Source: Pohlia nutans (taxonomy: Eukaryota; Streptophyta; Bryopsida; Bryales; Mniaceae). Taken from it: a DNA stretch of 64,000 nt. The position numbers and the translations under genes were made by a program. This document shows, one piece after another, positions 11,100 to 23,000 of this stretch (position 1 is the first letter of the stretch; each line of letters opens with the position of its first letter). The DNA is taken from contig CM040086.1 of assembly GCA_022496805.1 (NCBI GenBank), positions 14,200,501 to 14,264,500 on the forward strand. Direction: 5' to 3'. A model generated the notes under the pieces. It was given only the letters and a program-made list of their open reading frames with translations. It was not told where the DNA came from and made no database searches.

Positions 11100-11534
11100 A
11101 CCCTGCAGCTAGCTCAAGTCGCCTCCAAATCTCATCGTCGCTTTAACACCAACCCTGATGCACAGAAGCTGTCAGAAAGGTCCAAACTAGTCGGTAAGAG
11201 AACCTTTAGTGGCATAAATTAGTAAACCTGGTCGACAGAATATTCTACTCACACTCTCACACACACACACCGCTAACGCCGTTCAATCACACAGCTTCTT
11301 TCGTCCCATAGTTCTCTCTCGAAACTAGAGTTCACTAAGCTAGTTACTGATTGTTCAATTACAACAACCCCAGTTACGTTAGTGTCGCCAACACGCACAA
11401 GTTGGCTCAACTGAGAAGAAGAAAAAAAGCGGCAAGCCGGCTCATAAGTAGCTAGCCGTACCTGCAACACAGACTGAAGCAGGTAGCGACTCGTTGCAAG
11501 CCAAAAAAACTGGCATCTGAAAGCTCAACGTCGC

Positions 11535-11542
11535 TTTATATG
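11535..11542 (-). promoter_or_regulatory. TATA-like motif
   Basis: On the gene strand the sequence reads CATATAAAGC. If used, transcription would start about 30 bp closer to the gene and give a leader of roughly 530 nt that includes both uORFs. There is no supporting initiator evidence. Confidence 0.22.
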
Positions 11543-12296
11543 ACACAGTTCAGTCGATCGCCGGGCAGCTAGCAACACGTTAAGACGTTCGTCACTCACT
11601 CTTGCAACTACTAACACCACAATTTGCAGCACCCAAACCGACATGTATGCAATCTGCAGAAACAGTGGCGCGGACCATACCCCGAGACTCGTGACTAAAA
11701 AATCCTTTTTTTTCGTGAGCAGCGGATTCCCCACATCCCGGCATGCAGCATACCACCACTTCAGACAGAATCTAAGAATGATGAAAGTCCACCCCAGTGG
11801 TAGTAGTAGCCCCGACCGGACCCCTGGATCTGCCCACAAGAGCCGGAGCTAGTAGCCCTCCCTGGCTCGCATGGGCTGCACTAAAAGCAGGCAGGCAGGC
11901 AGGCAGGGGCTCAGGCACACAGGGGTAAAGTGAACTCCAGACCTCAACAAGCAGGGAAATGACCCTGTTTCTCTCCACCTCATAATAATAATACTAACTA
12001 CTTGAGCAGAGTGACTAGTATTGTTGTTACTAGTACATACAGCAGCAACACTTGCCTTGTGATATCCATTGAAAAAAACAATATTGGCAGAGGAACGCAC
12101 CCGGGTGGTCACGACAGAGACCCTTCAATCTTGTGGGTAAGGCGTAATAATAATATCCAGGCAGGCAGCCAGGCTCTCTGCTCATACGGTCCCTCCCTTG
12201 TATTCATACTGCCAGCGTAGACGCTGCCAAGGAAGCTGGCTCTACACTCTACTGGAGCAATTTTTATTGACTGTACGTACAGTACCCCGTGTGCTT

Positions 12297-12610
12297 ACAC
12301 TGGTATCACCAATACTCTGGGTGCGTGAATGTCGTGGGTGCATTCATCCATTCCCACAAACTTTCATCCATTTATGAACAAATGTTTCATCGGATTTGGA
12401 TGAATTTTACCACAGTGTTTTGGAAAAACTAATATTGGTAAAGCCTCTCGTGAATACTGTGGGCCAGAGTATATGTGAGCATTCATCCATTTGCACAAAC
12501 TTTCATCCATTTTGCAACAAATGTTTTATCAAATTTGGATGAATTTTACCAGTGTTTTGGAAAAGCCTCGTGTATTTACTGTGGGCCAGAGTATATGGTG
12601 GTTTCAGTGT
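12297..12610. mobile_element. MITE family G with internal duplication
   Basis: Ends read ACACTGGTATCACCAATACT on the left and, complemented from the right, ACACTGAAACCACCATATAC. The interior holds two tandem copies of about 130 bp, each with 'ttcatccatt…tttggatgaattttacc…gtgttttgga…gtgggccagagtatat'. A related single-unit element lies at 20819-21011 and a truncated one at 53189-53289. No coding capacity. Confidence 0.6.
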
Positions 12611-12951
12611 GGTTAACTTAGGCAATGGATTGTTTTGGCTTTTACTTTTTTTGGTCACTTCCATCAGTTCAGTTCTGTTCTGGCCCCCTCCCTGCCTGCC
12701 CATGTTTTGGGTCAGTTTGTTTCTGTGTGGTTTGAGATTAACCCACATTATTTACTGGGTCGTTATCTGACTTTGTCAAAAGAGGGCAAGGAAAATTATG
12801 TTTGCCATAAAGAGGATAAGAAGTGAGCAACCCATCCGATCACAAGTGGGGTCATCCCGGTGATGATGTTGTTTTCTCATTAGTAACTTCCACCCATTAG
12901 TCATTCTATTAGTTAGGTCTACACTATTTATCTCAAAGGACATACTATCGG

Positions 12952-13122
12952 TATTTGTCATCTCATCATATTACCTCTTACAATGTTCCCTCACTATTTG
13001 TCATCTCATCATATAATCTCTTACATTTCTCCCTTACTATTTGTCATCTCATCATATAATCTCTTACATTGTTCCCTTACTATTTGTCATCTCATCATAT
13101 AACCTTTTCTAATGCTCCCTCT
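12952..13122. repeat. Tandem repeat, 43-44 bp unit, about four copies
   Basis: The unit contains TTTGTCATCTCATCATATAA followed by TCTCTTACA and TTCCCT. Shorter versions of the same phrase recur at 13280-13320 and 13715-13755. Confidence 0.8.
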
Positions 13123-13149
13123 TTTTTCTGCCTCTTTGTGATACTTGGT

Positions 13150-13434
13150 AAAATAATAATTGAAAGGTTAAAATTGATTCAGAGGATAGACTTGTGAATA
13201 AAAAGGAATATCCTTTAACAATGATAAAGAATGTTATGGTAGCATTTGTGATGTGTAGCATTTATCTCCAAAACATACTATTTGTCATCACATTATATAT
13301 TAACCTCTTACAATGTTCCCTCTTCCTAATTAAGAATATATATTGCCATTGGCTCCTTGTGATGTTTATGTTCTCTCAAAGGAATAAAATGTCTTGTTGT
13401 TTCAAAAATGTATATGTACATGTACATGCATATA

Positions 13435-13499
<65 letters not shown>

Positions 13500-13900
13500 T
13501 TATTTATTTATTTATATATACTTCTTCACAATGTTTTGTAAAAGAGTAAAGTTAAAATGGCCTTTTAAAGTGATTGGCATTCCCAGTCTTACATTTTCTC
13601 CTAAATGCTTTGTATTCATTAGTAGAAATAAATAATTTTTAACAATGCTGAAGAATGTTGAGATAGCATTTGTGGTGTGCATTATTTACCGAGAGTATTT
13701 ATCTCAAGGACATACTATTTGTCATCACGTTATATAACCTCTTATAATATTCCCTTATATCAATAGGGAATATTATTCTTTGTGATGTTTGATAGAAGAG
13801 TTAAGCTAAAATTGACTAAAGTGAATGGCTTCTCGGTCCATAAATTTTCTAAAAGATGCTCTATATATGTTTAACAAAAAAGGATTTCCCTTAATAATGG
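13150..13900. repeat. Repeat arm, inverted partner at 15300-16000
   Basis: Direct units of a few hundred bp carry 'aacaatg.tgaagaatgtt…gtagcatttgtgatgtg…catactatttgtcatcac…acctcttacaatgttccc'. Matching units lie in reverse orientation at about 15390-15590 and 15790-15970. The two arms flank the family C repeat at 14500-15075. A reading frame across the TA tract here is an artefact. Confidence 0.6.
13442..13497. repeat. (TA)n microsatellite
   Basis: A nearly uninterrupted TA run preceded by a short TG run. Confidence 0.9.
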
Positions 13901-14499
13901 TGAAGAATGTTAATTTATTGTAGCATTGTTATGTGCAGTATTCCCAACTATTATGTAACGTGTTGGTCGTGTCATCTCCAAGAATTGCCTAAAGGGCTTA
14001 TTACTTTGAAATCCATCAAGTTATGTTGTATGCCACAAGTGTATATGATTTTTCATACTTGTTTATTGTGTATCAATAAGTTGTCTTTCCTCAAAATTCC
14101 ACATTCTTTGAACAAAATTTGAATTTATATAATTCTGCAACTAATTAACTTGTTGCAAACTCAGGAAAATAACAAAAAACAATATGCATTTGATCATTAT
14201 AATCTTTGCATCCATACGGAAAATGAATATGATTTTTTCACAATTCATCACATGGAACATGACGGTAGGATTCAACGGTGATTGTTTAGTTCATAATGCC
14301 AAAAGAATCATATTTGAGGAATTTGTTAGAGTGAGAATCATTTTCGAAACCTAGTTTAGAGGTCCCTTTGTTGAAACCAATTGAGAAACAAACGTGTGTT
14401 GAACTAATTCAAAATTCAATTTGATGAGATAACTTCTTTTTTAATGCATGAAGTGCAGGAGGAATTAGTTAAATGACATTTTGCATAATTGTTTTAGTT
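13901..14499. other. AT-rich DNA, no gene seen
   Basis: No coding frame of note; short frames lack any recognisable domain. Confidence 0.4.
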
Positions 14500-15075
14500 C
14501 ATGAATTGAAAATATGACATAAACTTTAGCCTTTAAAAGATTGGAGGTGTTTTTGTTCCACAAACACACTAAAACTATTATTTTAGTGAATTACACCCGG
14601 AACACTGACATTTTTGGTGATGTTATTTTTAAAAATTAATGTCACTTCTAGTGAATTGATATGGCAACTAACATTTCTGGTGATGTCATTTTGAAAAATT
14701 AATGTCATCTATAGTAAACTGACTAGGAAGTTAACATTTCTAGTGATGTCATTTCTAAAACTTAGTGTCATTTATAGTGAATTGACATGAGAACTAATAT
14801 TTATGGTGATGATATTTCTAGTTGAAACTGTCATTTCTGATGCACTAAGTGTAAGAAGTTGTTATTAAATGATGTTGTGCATAATTATTGTTTTTTATTT
14901 TTAAAATTTAAAATTTAAAATTTGAATGCAAGTGAATTCTATCTTCAAAGTAGTAGTGAAGTAGTTGAAAACTAAGAATTTGAAATAAAAATCTCATTTA
15001 AATCTTGTGCATTAAGATTTGATAATGATTGAGAATCTATACACTTATAAATTTCTTATTTAACCCCCAAAGGTT
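14500..15075. repeat. Dispersed repeat family C with internal tandem units
   Basis: The block begins near 'aaaagattggaggtgtttttgttcc' and contains about four imperfect units of roughly 60 bp built from 'acatttctggtgatgtcatttc' and 'tagtgtcatttatagtgaattga'. A second copy in the same orientation is at 46800-47460. A TTAACCCCCAAAGG phrase at about 15060 resembles the end of a TTAA element, but no partner terminus was found. Confidence 0.6.
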
Positions 15076-15299
15076 GGAGACGATTTTTCTTCTAGTTACA
15101 ACTCATCCAATTTATGCTTACGAATATAAGAATTATGTAATAAAAGCCACACATACAATGAAGGATATGTAGTATTGAAAATAAGTAATTCTAAACAAGA
15201 TTGAATAATAGTTTGGACTTGCAAGTTTTATTGTTGTCTACCTAGAAATATAGAAAAGAAAATGAATACAATCGTAGTAACCCACTATACTATAATGGT

Positions 15300-16000
15300 T
15301 ATTTAGTGTGTGGTGATAATAGGCCAACATGAAATTATTATGTCTAATCTAGACATTTACCAAAGTCATTTACACATGACAAATGCCACGATAACATTCT
15401 TCACCATTGTTAAGGGATTTTTTTTCTACTAAAAAGTATAAAGCCTACAAAAGAATTTAGGAGTTTAGAATCCAATTGCTTTAATCGATTTTAACTTTAC
15501 TCTTTTATCAAACAAGACAAAGAAGTATATTTTCAAACGACAAAAGGGAATATTGTAAGAGGTTGTATAATGCACTAAAAAGTCACTCTGTATTTGTTTT
15601 AGGTACCAGTTGCAATAATTGAGTATTTAAAGGTACCTTAAAATCAATTTTGAGCATCCTATATTAATGTAATTCATTCATAAAAATTGCCTTCAAATTT
15701 TTTTTGGCACCCCGGTTGTAGTTTTTTGGAAGTGACTCCCTCGAGATATAATATAATGACAAGTAGTATATCTTTAAGATTAATGTTGTAAATCACAAAT
15801 ACTACCATAACATTCTTCACTATTGTTAAGTGATTTTGCTTAACAAATAAAAAGTGCCTTGGAGATAATTCAGGAAGCCAATTTTAACTTTAAAACTCTT
15901 TTATCAAACATCACAAAAATCAATTGGGAAAAGTGAACACTATAAGTGGTTATATAATGTGATGAAAAATAGTATGTTTTTGGGATGAGTAGAAACATAA
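15300..16000. repeat. Inverted partner of 13150-13900
   Basis: It holds 'aacattcttcaccattgttaagggatttt' and 'gggaatattgtaagaggttgtataatg' blocks, repeated with variation at about 15790-15970. Both are reverse complements of the units at 13.2-13.9 kb. Confidence 0.6.
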
Positions 16001-16012
16001 ACAAAAATATAG

Positions 16013-16312
16013 AAACATATTCAAAATTGTTGGGATTTTAAAATGTCCATGTCTAGTTCACATAATTTGCCCAAAACATAGTCAAATAGTTGTACGAAAA
16101 TAGCCCAAACAATTGAAGAATTGGCAAATTGCTTTGAACACTTGGGGTGTTTGGGGTGCTTCATCTCCTTACACATTTGCACCATTCTCAGTCCATCCAA
16201 CCTTTAAAAACGCATGCATCATAAAAAATAATATAATCTTCAACCATAAATCAATTTACCAAATATTAATTTGCCAATTAGCTAAATTGACAAACAAGTT
16301 TCCATTCCGAGC
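16013..16312. repeat. Dispersed repeat, direct partner at 42097-42400
   Basis: Roughly 300 bp is shared with 42.1-42.4 kb, including 'aacaattgaagaattggcaa' and 'ggggtgcttcatctccttac'. It abuts an inverted copy of repeat F here and a direct copy there. No coding function is recognised. Confidence 0.7.
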
Positions 16313-16874
16313 TTAGTAGAGATCAAAGTGTTATAGCATATCTTTTTATAGAATTCCTTAAGATCTCTCCATCACAATAGATTTCTCATTTGTATAACCA
16401 GTTTGCATCCTTGAATCTATATTTGAGATCCATAGAGTTCATAGCCTCCTTCATAATGACTGATGTTAAACACATAGTGGTACTATGTCAGCTTTTTACT
16501 TTTAACTGACACACACTATGTCAATCATTTCTAATTTAAATTGACGCACACCATGTCAATCATTTCTAGTTTAAATTGACGCAAGTCATCTCATTTATTT
16601 AACATAGAAATGATTGACACCACATGCTTCATTCTTACCTTTTCTATCAATGGTAAACGCACACAATTACAAAAAAAAATCTATTATCCTCGAATAAAAT
16701 TGACATTTTATTATGCAAATTTCATTCATCCTAAGCTTCAAATAATCATGCTTGTAAGACCTACTATACAAGTATATATACTCAACATTTTTAAATGGCT
16801 ATATTTATACATAAATATACATATATATACATATATATATACATATATATACATATATATATACATACATATAC

Positions 16875-16910
<36 letters not shown>

Positions 16911-17000
16911 GTATGTATATGATTCCAATGTACCTCATTTATACATAATTATACAATGGTATTTCAATTGATACCCCTTTGTGCACTAACATGATGTACT
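16313..17000 (-). repeat. Repeat F, inverted copy
   Basis: The reverse complement carries the F blocks: '…gttatacaaatgag…', '…gtgtttaacatcagtcattatgaagg', about three copies of module ii (16490-16600), and 'gtaggtcttacaagcatgattatttga'. A TA-rich microsatellite occupies about 16806-16914. Confidence 0.65.
16806..16914. repeat. (TA/CATA)n microsatellite
   Basis: TA-rich run with periodic CATA interruptions, inside the inverted F copy. It creates spurious Ile/Tyr-rich reading frames on both strands. Confidence 0.85.
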
Positions 17001-17034
17001 TGCAAGAGCAAAAGCACCATTGAAAAATATAATG

Positions 17035-18110
17035 ACCCAAGATACTAAGTGAATGTTTAGATCATTTCATTAAAACAAGTATGAAATGATTATGTGAGAA
17101 TGGAATATAAAAAATAAACACCAAGTTTTTAGTATACATGAAGTAGATTGTAATTATATATATAGGTAATTATGTATATCTATGTGTATATATATAGCCA
17201 TTTTTAAATGTTGATTATATATACTCGTATAGTAGGCGAGATAGTAGGTCTTAGAAGCATAACTATTTCAAACTTAGGATGGATGAAATTTGCTCAATAA
17301 ATTGTCAATTTCATTCAATGATTATAGAATTTTCATATAATTGTGTGTGTTTCACGAACCGTTTACTGAAAAGCATTACAGAATTGTGAACCCTCCAATA
17401 GGCCCCTACCATGTTATTAGCAAAACTAGCAAAGCTACATACCAGGAATAGATTTATAACAGATTTGTGCATTGGCTTGTGTGAATTTCGTGAGTTTGAC
17501 AGAAGGTGCTTCCCAAGTGCACCCAATCTTCATGGGCAGAGATGGCAAAAGTAAGGAAAAAGCCATTTTTGACAGAAAGTTAAATCTGTGAGACACTCTT
17601 GTCCCCCCTCCTCTGAGGACCTTGTTGAGGGTTCAAACTTTTTTTAATGGTAAAAACGAGGCACATTGTGTTAGTCATTTTTAAATTAAATGACTCCCAT
17701 ATTCAATTAAAAGTAGAGATGACTGACAAAGTATGCGTAAGTTAAAAGTAGAGATGACTGACACGGTGTACATCAATTCAAAATAGAGATGACGCACACA
17801 GTGTGCGTCACCTAAAAGTAGACATGACTCACACAGTGTGCGTGGGTTAAAAGTAGAGATGACTCACACGGTGTGCGTCAGTTAAAAGTAGAGATGACGC
17901 ACATGGCGTGCGTCACCTAAAAATAATGATGACTCACATGGTGTGCATTAGCTAAAAGTAGAGATGACTGACACGGTGTGTGTCATCTTAAAGTAAAAAT
18001 GATTGACACTGTGTGCGTCAGTTAAAAATAAAAATGACTGACATAATATGACCTTATGTTTAATATCAGTCATTATAAAGGGTGCATTGAATTGGTATGA
18101 TGTGGAGTGT
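17035..18110 (+). repeat. Repeat F, copy with module ii amplified
   Basis: In order it carries the TA-rich segment, 'gtaggtcttagaagcat…ggatggatgaaatttgc…caatgattatagaattttcat', an inserted stretch (about 17360-17640) matching in reverse the 6.6-7.1 kb repeat, then the minisatellite, then 'atgaccttatgtttaatatcagtcattataaagg'. Comparison with 41.4-41.7 kb shows the minimal F organisation. Confidence 0.65.
17675..18048. repeat. Minisatellite, 34-35 bp unit (F module ii)
   Basis: About eleven copies of a unit close to AGTAGAGATGACTGACAC followed by GGTGTGCGTCAGTTAAA. The corresponding module is single-copy in the F copy at 41.5 kb and about threefold in the inverted copy at 16.5 kb. Confidence 0.85.
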
Positions 18111-19293
18111 ATACATTAAGTTCACTCCCCCAAAGTAAGATTTTAGAGTTGCAAATGAAAAATAATTCCAAACAACTTGTCTTAAAACTTCATACTACCT
18201 CACGATTATAGAAACTTCAGTTGTTATAATTCAACGATATCATACGATCATAAAATCTCAATTATGAATCCACATGTACTACACTTTAAGATTTTTTGAT
18301 TATTCTTAGAGTAAACTACTCACCTTTAATTGAAATATTTCCTTTAGATCCTTGACAAACTTATTGAATTTTCATAAGCAGAAAACAACGTCAAGAGACT
18401 TATGCTAATTTTTTTAATTTTAATTTTAATTTTTGATTTATAAAAGGGACATTAGAGTTAATTGAAAAGAGTCTTCAAAGTGGAATCTCACTTTTGAGTC
18501 AACTTGTTTGGAGTCTAACTTGTTTTGAGTAACTTTTTTCAATTAACTCGTTTTGAATCTAAATTGTTTTGAGTTCAAAAAGATTGCAAATTTAGTCTAT
18601 GGTGACTTGGAGAATAATTTAAAGCAAGGCCTATGGCCACTATGGGACATGAACTCGTGACCTCTCCAATGTTAAAGAAGAGTTTCTACAAGTTTCCCAA
18701 GCCTAAAGGACTATTCAAAAACAATGACTGTTTGTCAGAAATTGATTTTATAAGAGTTAATAGAAAACATAGGAGGAGGAGAATAAGAGAAGTTGAAGAG
18801 CTATTACAATTTTTGACAAGCATTGTTTATGCATAGGGTTTTGTAGGTCAGGTCTCTTGGCTTTGGAAATTTTTAGAGAACTCTCTTCAAGCATTGAGGA
18901 GGTCACAAGTTCCACACCCCATGGCATCGCATGGCCTTGCTTAAATTATTTTCTAACTCACTATAGACTAGGTTTGCAATCTTTTTGAACTCAAAACAAG
19001 TCTAAAGTGAGTTTAAGGTTTCTTTCGACTTTCAAACACTCTTTTTGGTTAACTCTTACTATTAGCATGCAAAGACACCATAGAAGTTTTAAAAAGCCCA
19101 CTTCTATTTTTTGATAACTCTATTTTCAAATATTCTTCACAATCCTTTTCTTCACAATATTAAAAATAAAATTGAAAATTGAAAACATAGCTTTTTCAAA
19201 AAGTTTGACATTTATTTTTAAAATTAGTGTCTGCCAACTATGCCCTCTACCTATAGCAATAAGGTAATAGTAAATGGCCTATATATGAACCCT
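18111..19293. repeat. Left part of a segmental repeat shared with 30.9-32.2 kb
   Basis: Collinear similarity to about 30940-32170, including 'ggaggtcacaagttccacac' and 'ttactattagcatgc'. No gene; the 67-codon frame at 18633 is matched by no intact frame in the partner copy. Confidence 0.6.
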
Positions 19294-19297
19294 TTAA

Positions 19298-20073
19298 TCC
19301 CTAAATGCGTGAGGGAGGTCCCCCACCCAAATATACCTCATTTTGGACATTTTCGTCGATGATCTCAGACTAATTTTTAAACCCATTTTCACATACCATT
19401 CATAAGATCTTGTACTCCTAAGCTTTACAAACCATCCTTCAAAACTTCAAAACATTAGACGGTTTAGATGTCAAGATAATAGCAAATGAGGTTAACATTT
19501 TCAAATTTTAGGCCTTAAAAAATCCATACACCTTTGATTTGATGGGCTTTCAAACCCAATTTTTTTAAAATGAAGTGCTCTTTTTTACCATCCTCAAAGT
19601 AAAGTCCTTAACAAGATGCAGGACTGAATTTGGCAAGATGTTAAATTCATTAGCATTTTTTCAAGAGACCTTTTAAAGGCTGGTGGGGATATAAAAGGAA
19701 ACAAGAGATTCTAGATAAGAATTAGATTATCCGTTCAACTCTCCTCTAATTGGAGGAGCCCACAACACATGGCATACAACCCATGTGAGTTGGACAAAAG
19801 TTCCTTTGAGGTGTCGAATGAATCTCATTGACTTAGATTTGAGAGCAAGCCTACCCAAAGTGTTAAAGTTGCGTTCAATATTGAGGTGTTTGACGTTGAA
19901 AAATTCCCCTAAGTAGAAATTTTAATCATATCTACATGATTCCAATTGGATTAGAAAGAAAACTTGTTTACTTCTAACATCAAATTTTTTTGTTTGAAAG
20001 TTTATTTATTTAAGCCACGGCAACCTGGAAAAATGGGCACCAACCACAAAATGGTCTCTTGGAAGCTTAGGGG
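19298..20073. mobile_element. TTAA-flanked piggyBac-like MITE, family H
   Basis: The left end TCCCTAAATGCG follows TTAA (19294-19297). The right end CTTAGGGG precedes TTAA (20074-20077). A subterminal palindrome ACCA-n5-TGGT lies at about 20043-20055. The copy at 32175-32953 occupies the same place in the partner segmental repeat, so insertion predates that duplication. The interior shares a 'gattccaattgg' block with the 24914 family. Confidence 0.7.
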
Positions 20074-20506
20074 TTAAACTTGTCAAGCAAATCTAGTACT
20101 AGTATAGAATTAAAAGCTTCAATGAACACCTGTTGGAAATATTGTTGGTTTATGGTATATGTAAGTTATTGGGTTACAACTTTGTCATAACTCAAAAAGA
20201 AACTCCAAAAATGTGAATCAACTGAACCGGCCTCTTAACATACAATAGCCTTCATGCCCATTTCCTTTCTTTCATGCACTTTGGTCATCACCTTGAGCCT
20301 CCACCTACTGTAGAGCCAAGGTAGAGACAATGCATGATATTGAATGTTATGCTCTTCACATACAAAAAGAAAAGTAAAAACAAAAAAACAAATTTTTTTG
20401 ATATAAAATTATTTTAAAATTGTATGCATCTCCTAGAGTAATTTTAATCTCACATATCATCTTAGATAAAATTAACGATAGATGTGTTGTTGGTGAAGGG
20501 TGTAAT

Positions 20507-20642
20507 CACTAGTAGAAAAGGTGGTGCTCACCCGGGTGCTCACCAAGAGATGTTCAAACAATATCATTGTGTATGCATGCATGGAATTGGGCACCACATG
20601 TTTGGGCAACTCCCTCCCTAATGCCACCTTTTTTTACTAGTG
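20507..20642. mobile_element. CACTA-like MITE with AAT target duplication
   Basis: The left end is CACTAGTAGAAAAGGTGG and the right end is CCACCTTTTTTTACTAGTG. The element is flanked on both sides by AAT (20504-20506 and 20643-20645), the 3-bp duplication expected of CACTA elements. At 136 bp it is non-autonomous. Confidence 0.75.
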
Positions 20643-20818
20643 AATCAACATAAAACAAATTAAAAATAGTTACATCAATTTTCATATATATATTTTTTAG
20701 AAAATCTTTTATGGTAATTTTTTTGAAGAATATTTACAAATATTCTATTTGCTAAAATTTAATTTTGAAAATAATAAGATTTTTGATACATATGTGCCGA
20801 AAATTCTGTCATTCATTT

Positions 20819-21011
20819 CTACACTATAATCACCATATATTGTGGGTGGATAATTGATGTGGGTACATTCATCCATTTGGACAATTTCCCATATGTTTGG
20901 AAAAAAATTCATCGTATTTGGATAAAATTTACTACAATATTTTGAAAAAATAATTATTAGTATGGCTATGTAAAACATCATGGACTACAGTATATGGTGA
21001 TTTTAATGTAG
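20819..21011. mobile_element. MITE family G, single-unit member
   Basis: TIRs are CTACACTATAATCACCATAT and the complement of the right end, CTACATTAAAATCACCATAT. The interior matches the 12297-12610 element ('cattcatccatttgg…tttggataaaattta'). Confidence 0.65.
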
Positions 21012-21066
21012 TAATATCTAGGTAAAAAGATAGAAAGTGGTTAAAATTGAATTCATATTCTTTTAA

Positions 21067-21604
21067 CCCTTTGAAACGCTGCATCCACATGGTGAACTAT
21101 GAACAAATTCAAACTATTTTCCTAACTACATACATGGATAGTTCCATCCATCCAAATTTTTCTTGGTTCTTGTGCTAATTGACTATCATTTGTACAATAT
21201 GGATCTTCAAAATAAGATTTTATGATTTTTGTAAAACAACACAATTGGTTTATATCAAGTTTCATTCTTAGTTCAAAAAGTGAGATTTTAAACATGTTTT
21301 CCAAAATAAGTAGAATCTAATAATGAAAACTATACCATCTTGTAGTGCATGTAATTTCAATTTCATTACAATGTTTTTTTTTTTAAATTGTGTTAATTTG
21401 GGATTTTAAATTGAATATCATGAAAAATCCTTGCAAAAATGATTTAAAAATATCAATAAGGAAATATGATGAATCCAACTGTACAAATGCAATCCTCACA
21501 TTGACATTTACAACTTTTCTTTGTACGTCACCTTCATTTTTGTTCTTCGTCAAAGACTTTATAACAAATCTTTGAAAACAATGTTGAACCAAGACGTTAA
21601 AAGG
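21067..21604. mobile_element. TTAA-flanked piggyBac-like MITE, family D
   Basis: Left end CCCTTTGAAACGC and right end GACGTTAAAAGG are partial inverted complements. TTAA flanks at 21063-21066 and 21605-21608. A CCA-n2-TGG motif lies about 19 bp inside the left end. The copy at 53445-53996 is collinear ('atggatagttccatccatccaaatttt'). Confidence 0.7.
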
Positions 21605-21608
21605 TTAA

Positions 21609-21850
21609 ATGTAGCATATTATTTTTGAAATTAAACATAAGATTCTTTAACCTTTGCAAGGGTTCACCCTTTTGCTCTCACTACATGAAAGATAAGAAAT
21701 TCAGAACATGTAATTCTTGAGGTGGGGCTATTGTACACTTTCAACTCCTAGTATCATTCTTTAGGTAGAGAATTGGTACTAGACATTTTCAATATTCTAA
21801 AATCCACCAAAGATTCTTGTACAAAGATTCTTGTTCCTAGGTACAGCTTA
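21609..21850. other. Short intergenic spacer
   Basis: A TTTAACCTTTGCAAGGG phrase at about 21647 resembles a single TTAA-element end but has no identified partner. Confidence 0.3.
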
Positions 21851-21853
21851 TAA

Positions 21854-22331
21854 GAGCATTCCCACCCATGGCCTCAACAAGTGGCCTTGGAAACTGATTT
21901 GAGAGGCCCCTGTAGCAGTGAGAGTGGCCTTCACAATTCTGCAGACCCACCGTGGAGATTCAAAACTGGCAAAATGCATTTAAGCCACCACATGTATTTG
22001 AGTCCCCACATGCAATTGAGTGGGCCAGGGTTGATCTCATTGAAATTTGAACATGTACAAGCCATGTCACAGGCCGGTCATGATTTGAAGTAGCATTTCC
22101 CAATGCAAAAGCATGTCCAGGCCATTAATGAAGATGATTATCCCACAAATAGCCCGGATTTCAAGCTCAAGAAGAAAATAGGAGACTCCACAACCTAGCG
22201 TGGGAAAGCTGATTTCTACAGAGGCCTTGCAAGAGAGGCCACTGGCAAACCCAAGGGTGGGAGAGAAAAAAGTGTGAGGCCACTCTACAGTGCCAAAAAG
22301 CCACTTGTTGAGGGCAAGGGTGGCCATGCTC
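21854..22331. mobile_element. TAA-flanked MITE, unit 1 of an inverted pair
   Basis: The left end GAGCATTCCCACCCATGGCC is preceded by TAA (21851-21853). The right end is GGGTGGCCATGCTC, followed by TAA (22332-22334), which is shared with unit 2. The 3-bp TAA duplication suggests a Tourist-like (PIF/Harbinger) MITE. The last 160 bp or so forms a near-perfect palindrome with unit 2. Confidence 0.7.
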
Positions 22332-22334
22332 TAA

Positions 22335-22804
22335 GAGCATGGCCACCCTTGCCCTCAACAAGTGGCTTTTTGGCACTGTAGAGTGGCCTCACACTTTTTT
22401 CTCTCCCACCCTTGGGTTTGCCAGTGGCCTCTCTTGCAAGGCCTCTGTAGAAATGAGCTTTGCCACGCTAGGTTGTGGAGTCTTCCATTTGCCTCTGGAG
22501 CTTGAAATCCAGGCTATTTGAGGGAGATAATCATTGCATTAAATCACCCATGGCCCAGCATGCATGTGCTGGCTTGGTGCTTTCCATCCTCTTGATTTGA
22601 ATGTAATTAATGAATCATTCCCACCCATGGCCCAACATGCATGTGGTGCTTCCCATTGGGCATGGGCTGTTCATTTCTCTAATTCTCAAATTCAAGGAGA
22701 CTCAACAGTGGGGGTCAAGAATTTGACAGGCCACTTGAACTCCTACAGTGCCCTCTCAAACCACTGTTGAAGGCCAGTTGATGAGGGCATGGGTGGGAAT
22801 GCTC
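22335..22804. mobile_element. TAA-flanked MITE, unit 2 of an inverted pair
   Basis: It begins GAGCATGGCCACCCTTGCCC, the exact complement of the end of unit 1, and ends CATGGGTGGGAATGCTC followed by TAA (22805-22807). The two units are head-to-head in opposite orientation with only TAA between them. Short reading frames of similar sequence on both strands are products of the palindrome. Confidence 0.7.
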
Positions 22805-23000
22805 TAAGGGCTAAAGAATTTTATGGAGAATTGAGAATGTGTAACCATGCAAACATTCAAATCCCTGTGGGTAAATGGGAGACCACAAGTCAATGAGTCC
22901 CCCACAGTGGAATCTAGCCGCACAGGCTTTCCCTGAATTAAAACTAAGCCTATACTAAATACGGATACCATAAAAGTAGTACATTGATTATCCCATTTAA

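Larger units (their letters stand above)
10976..12296 (-). promoter_or_regulatory. Presumed 5' leader and promoter of the ZF-HD gene
   Basis: About 1.3 kb upstream of the ATG is free of the repeat families found elsewhere. It contains a (CA)n tract at about 11260-11270, a (GGCA)n tract at about 11886-11906 and a TATA-like motif at 11535-11542. The transcription start is not determinable here. The region is called regulatory only from position and its lack of repeats. Confidence 0.4.

Noticed and set aside
13194..13635. Ile/Tyr-rich frames of 75-115 codons across TA tracts
   Set aside because: The amino-acid pattern is just (TA)n read in frame. The same artefact occurs at 16610-16948 and 31274-31489.
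22067..22521. Similar 60-86 codon frames on opposite strands
   Set aside because: They are mirror translations of the inverted MITE pair at 21854-22804.
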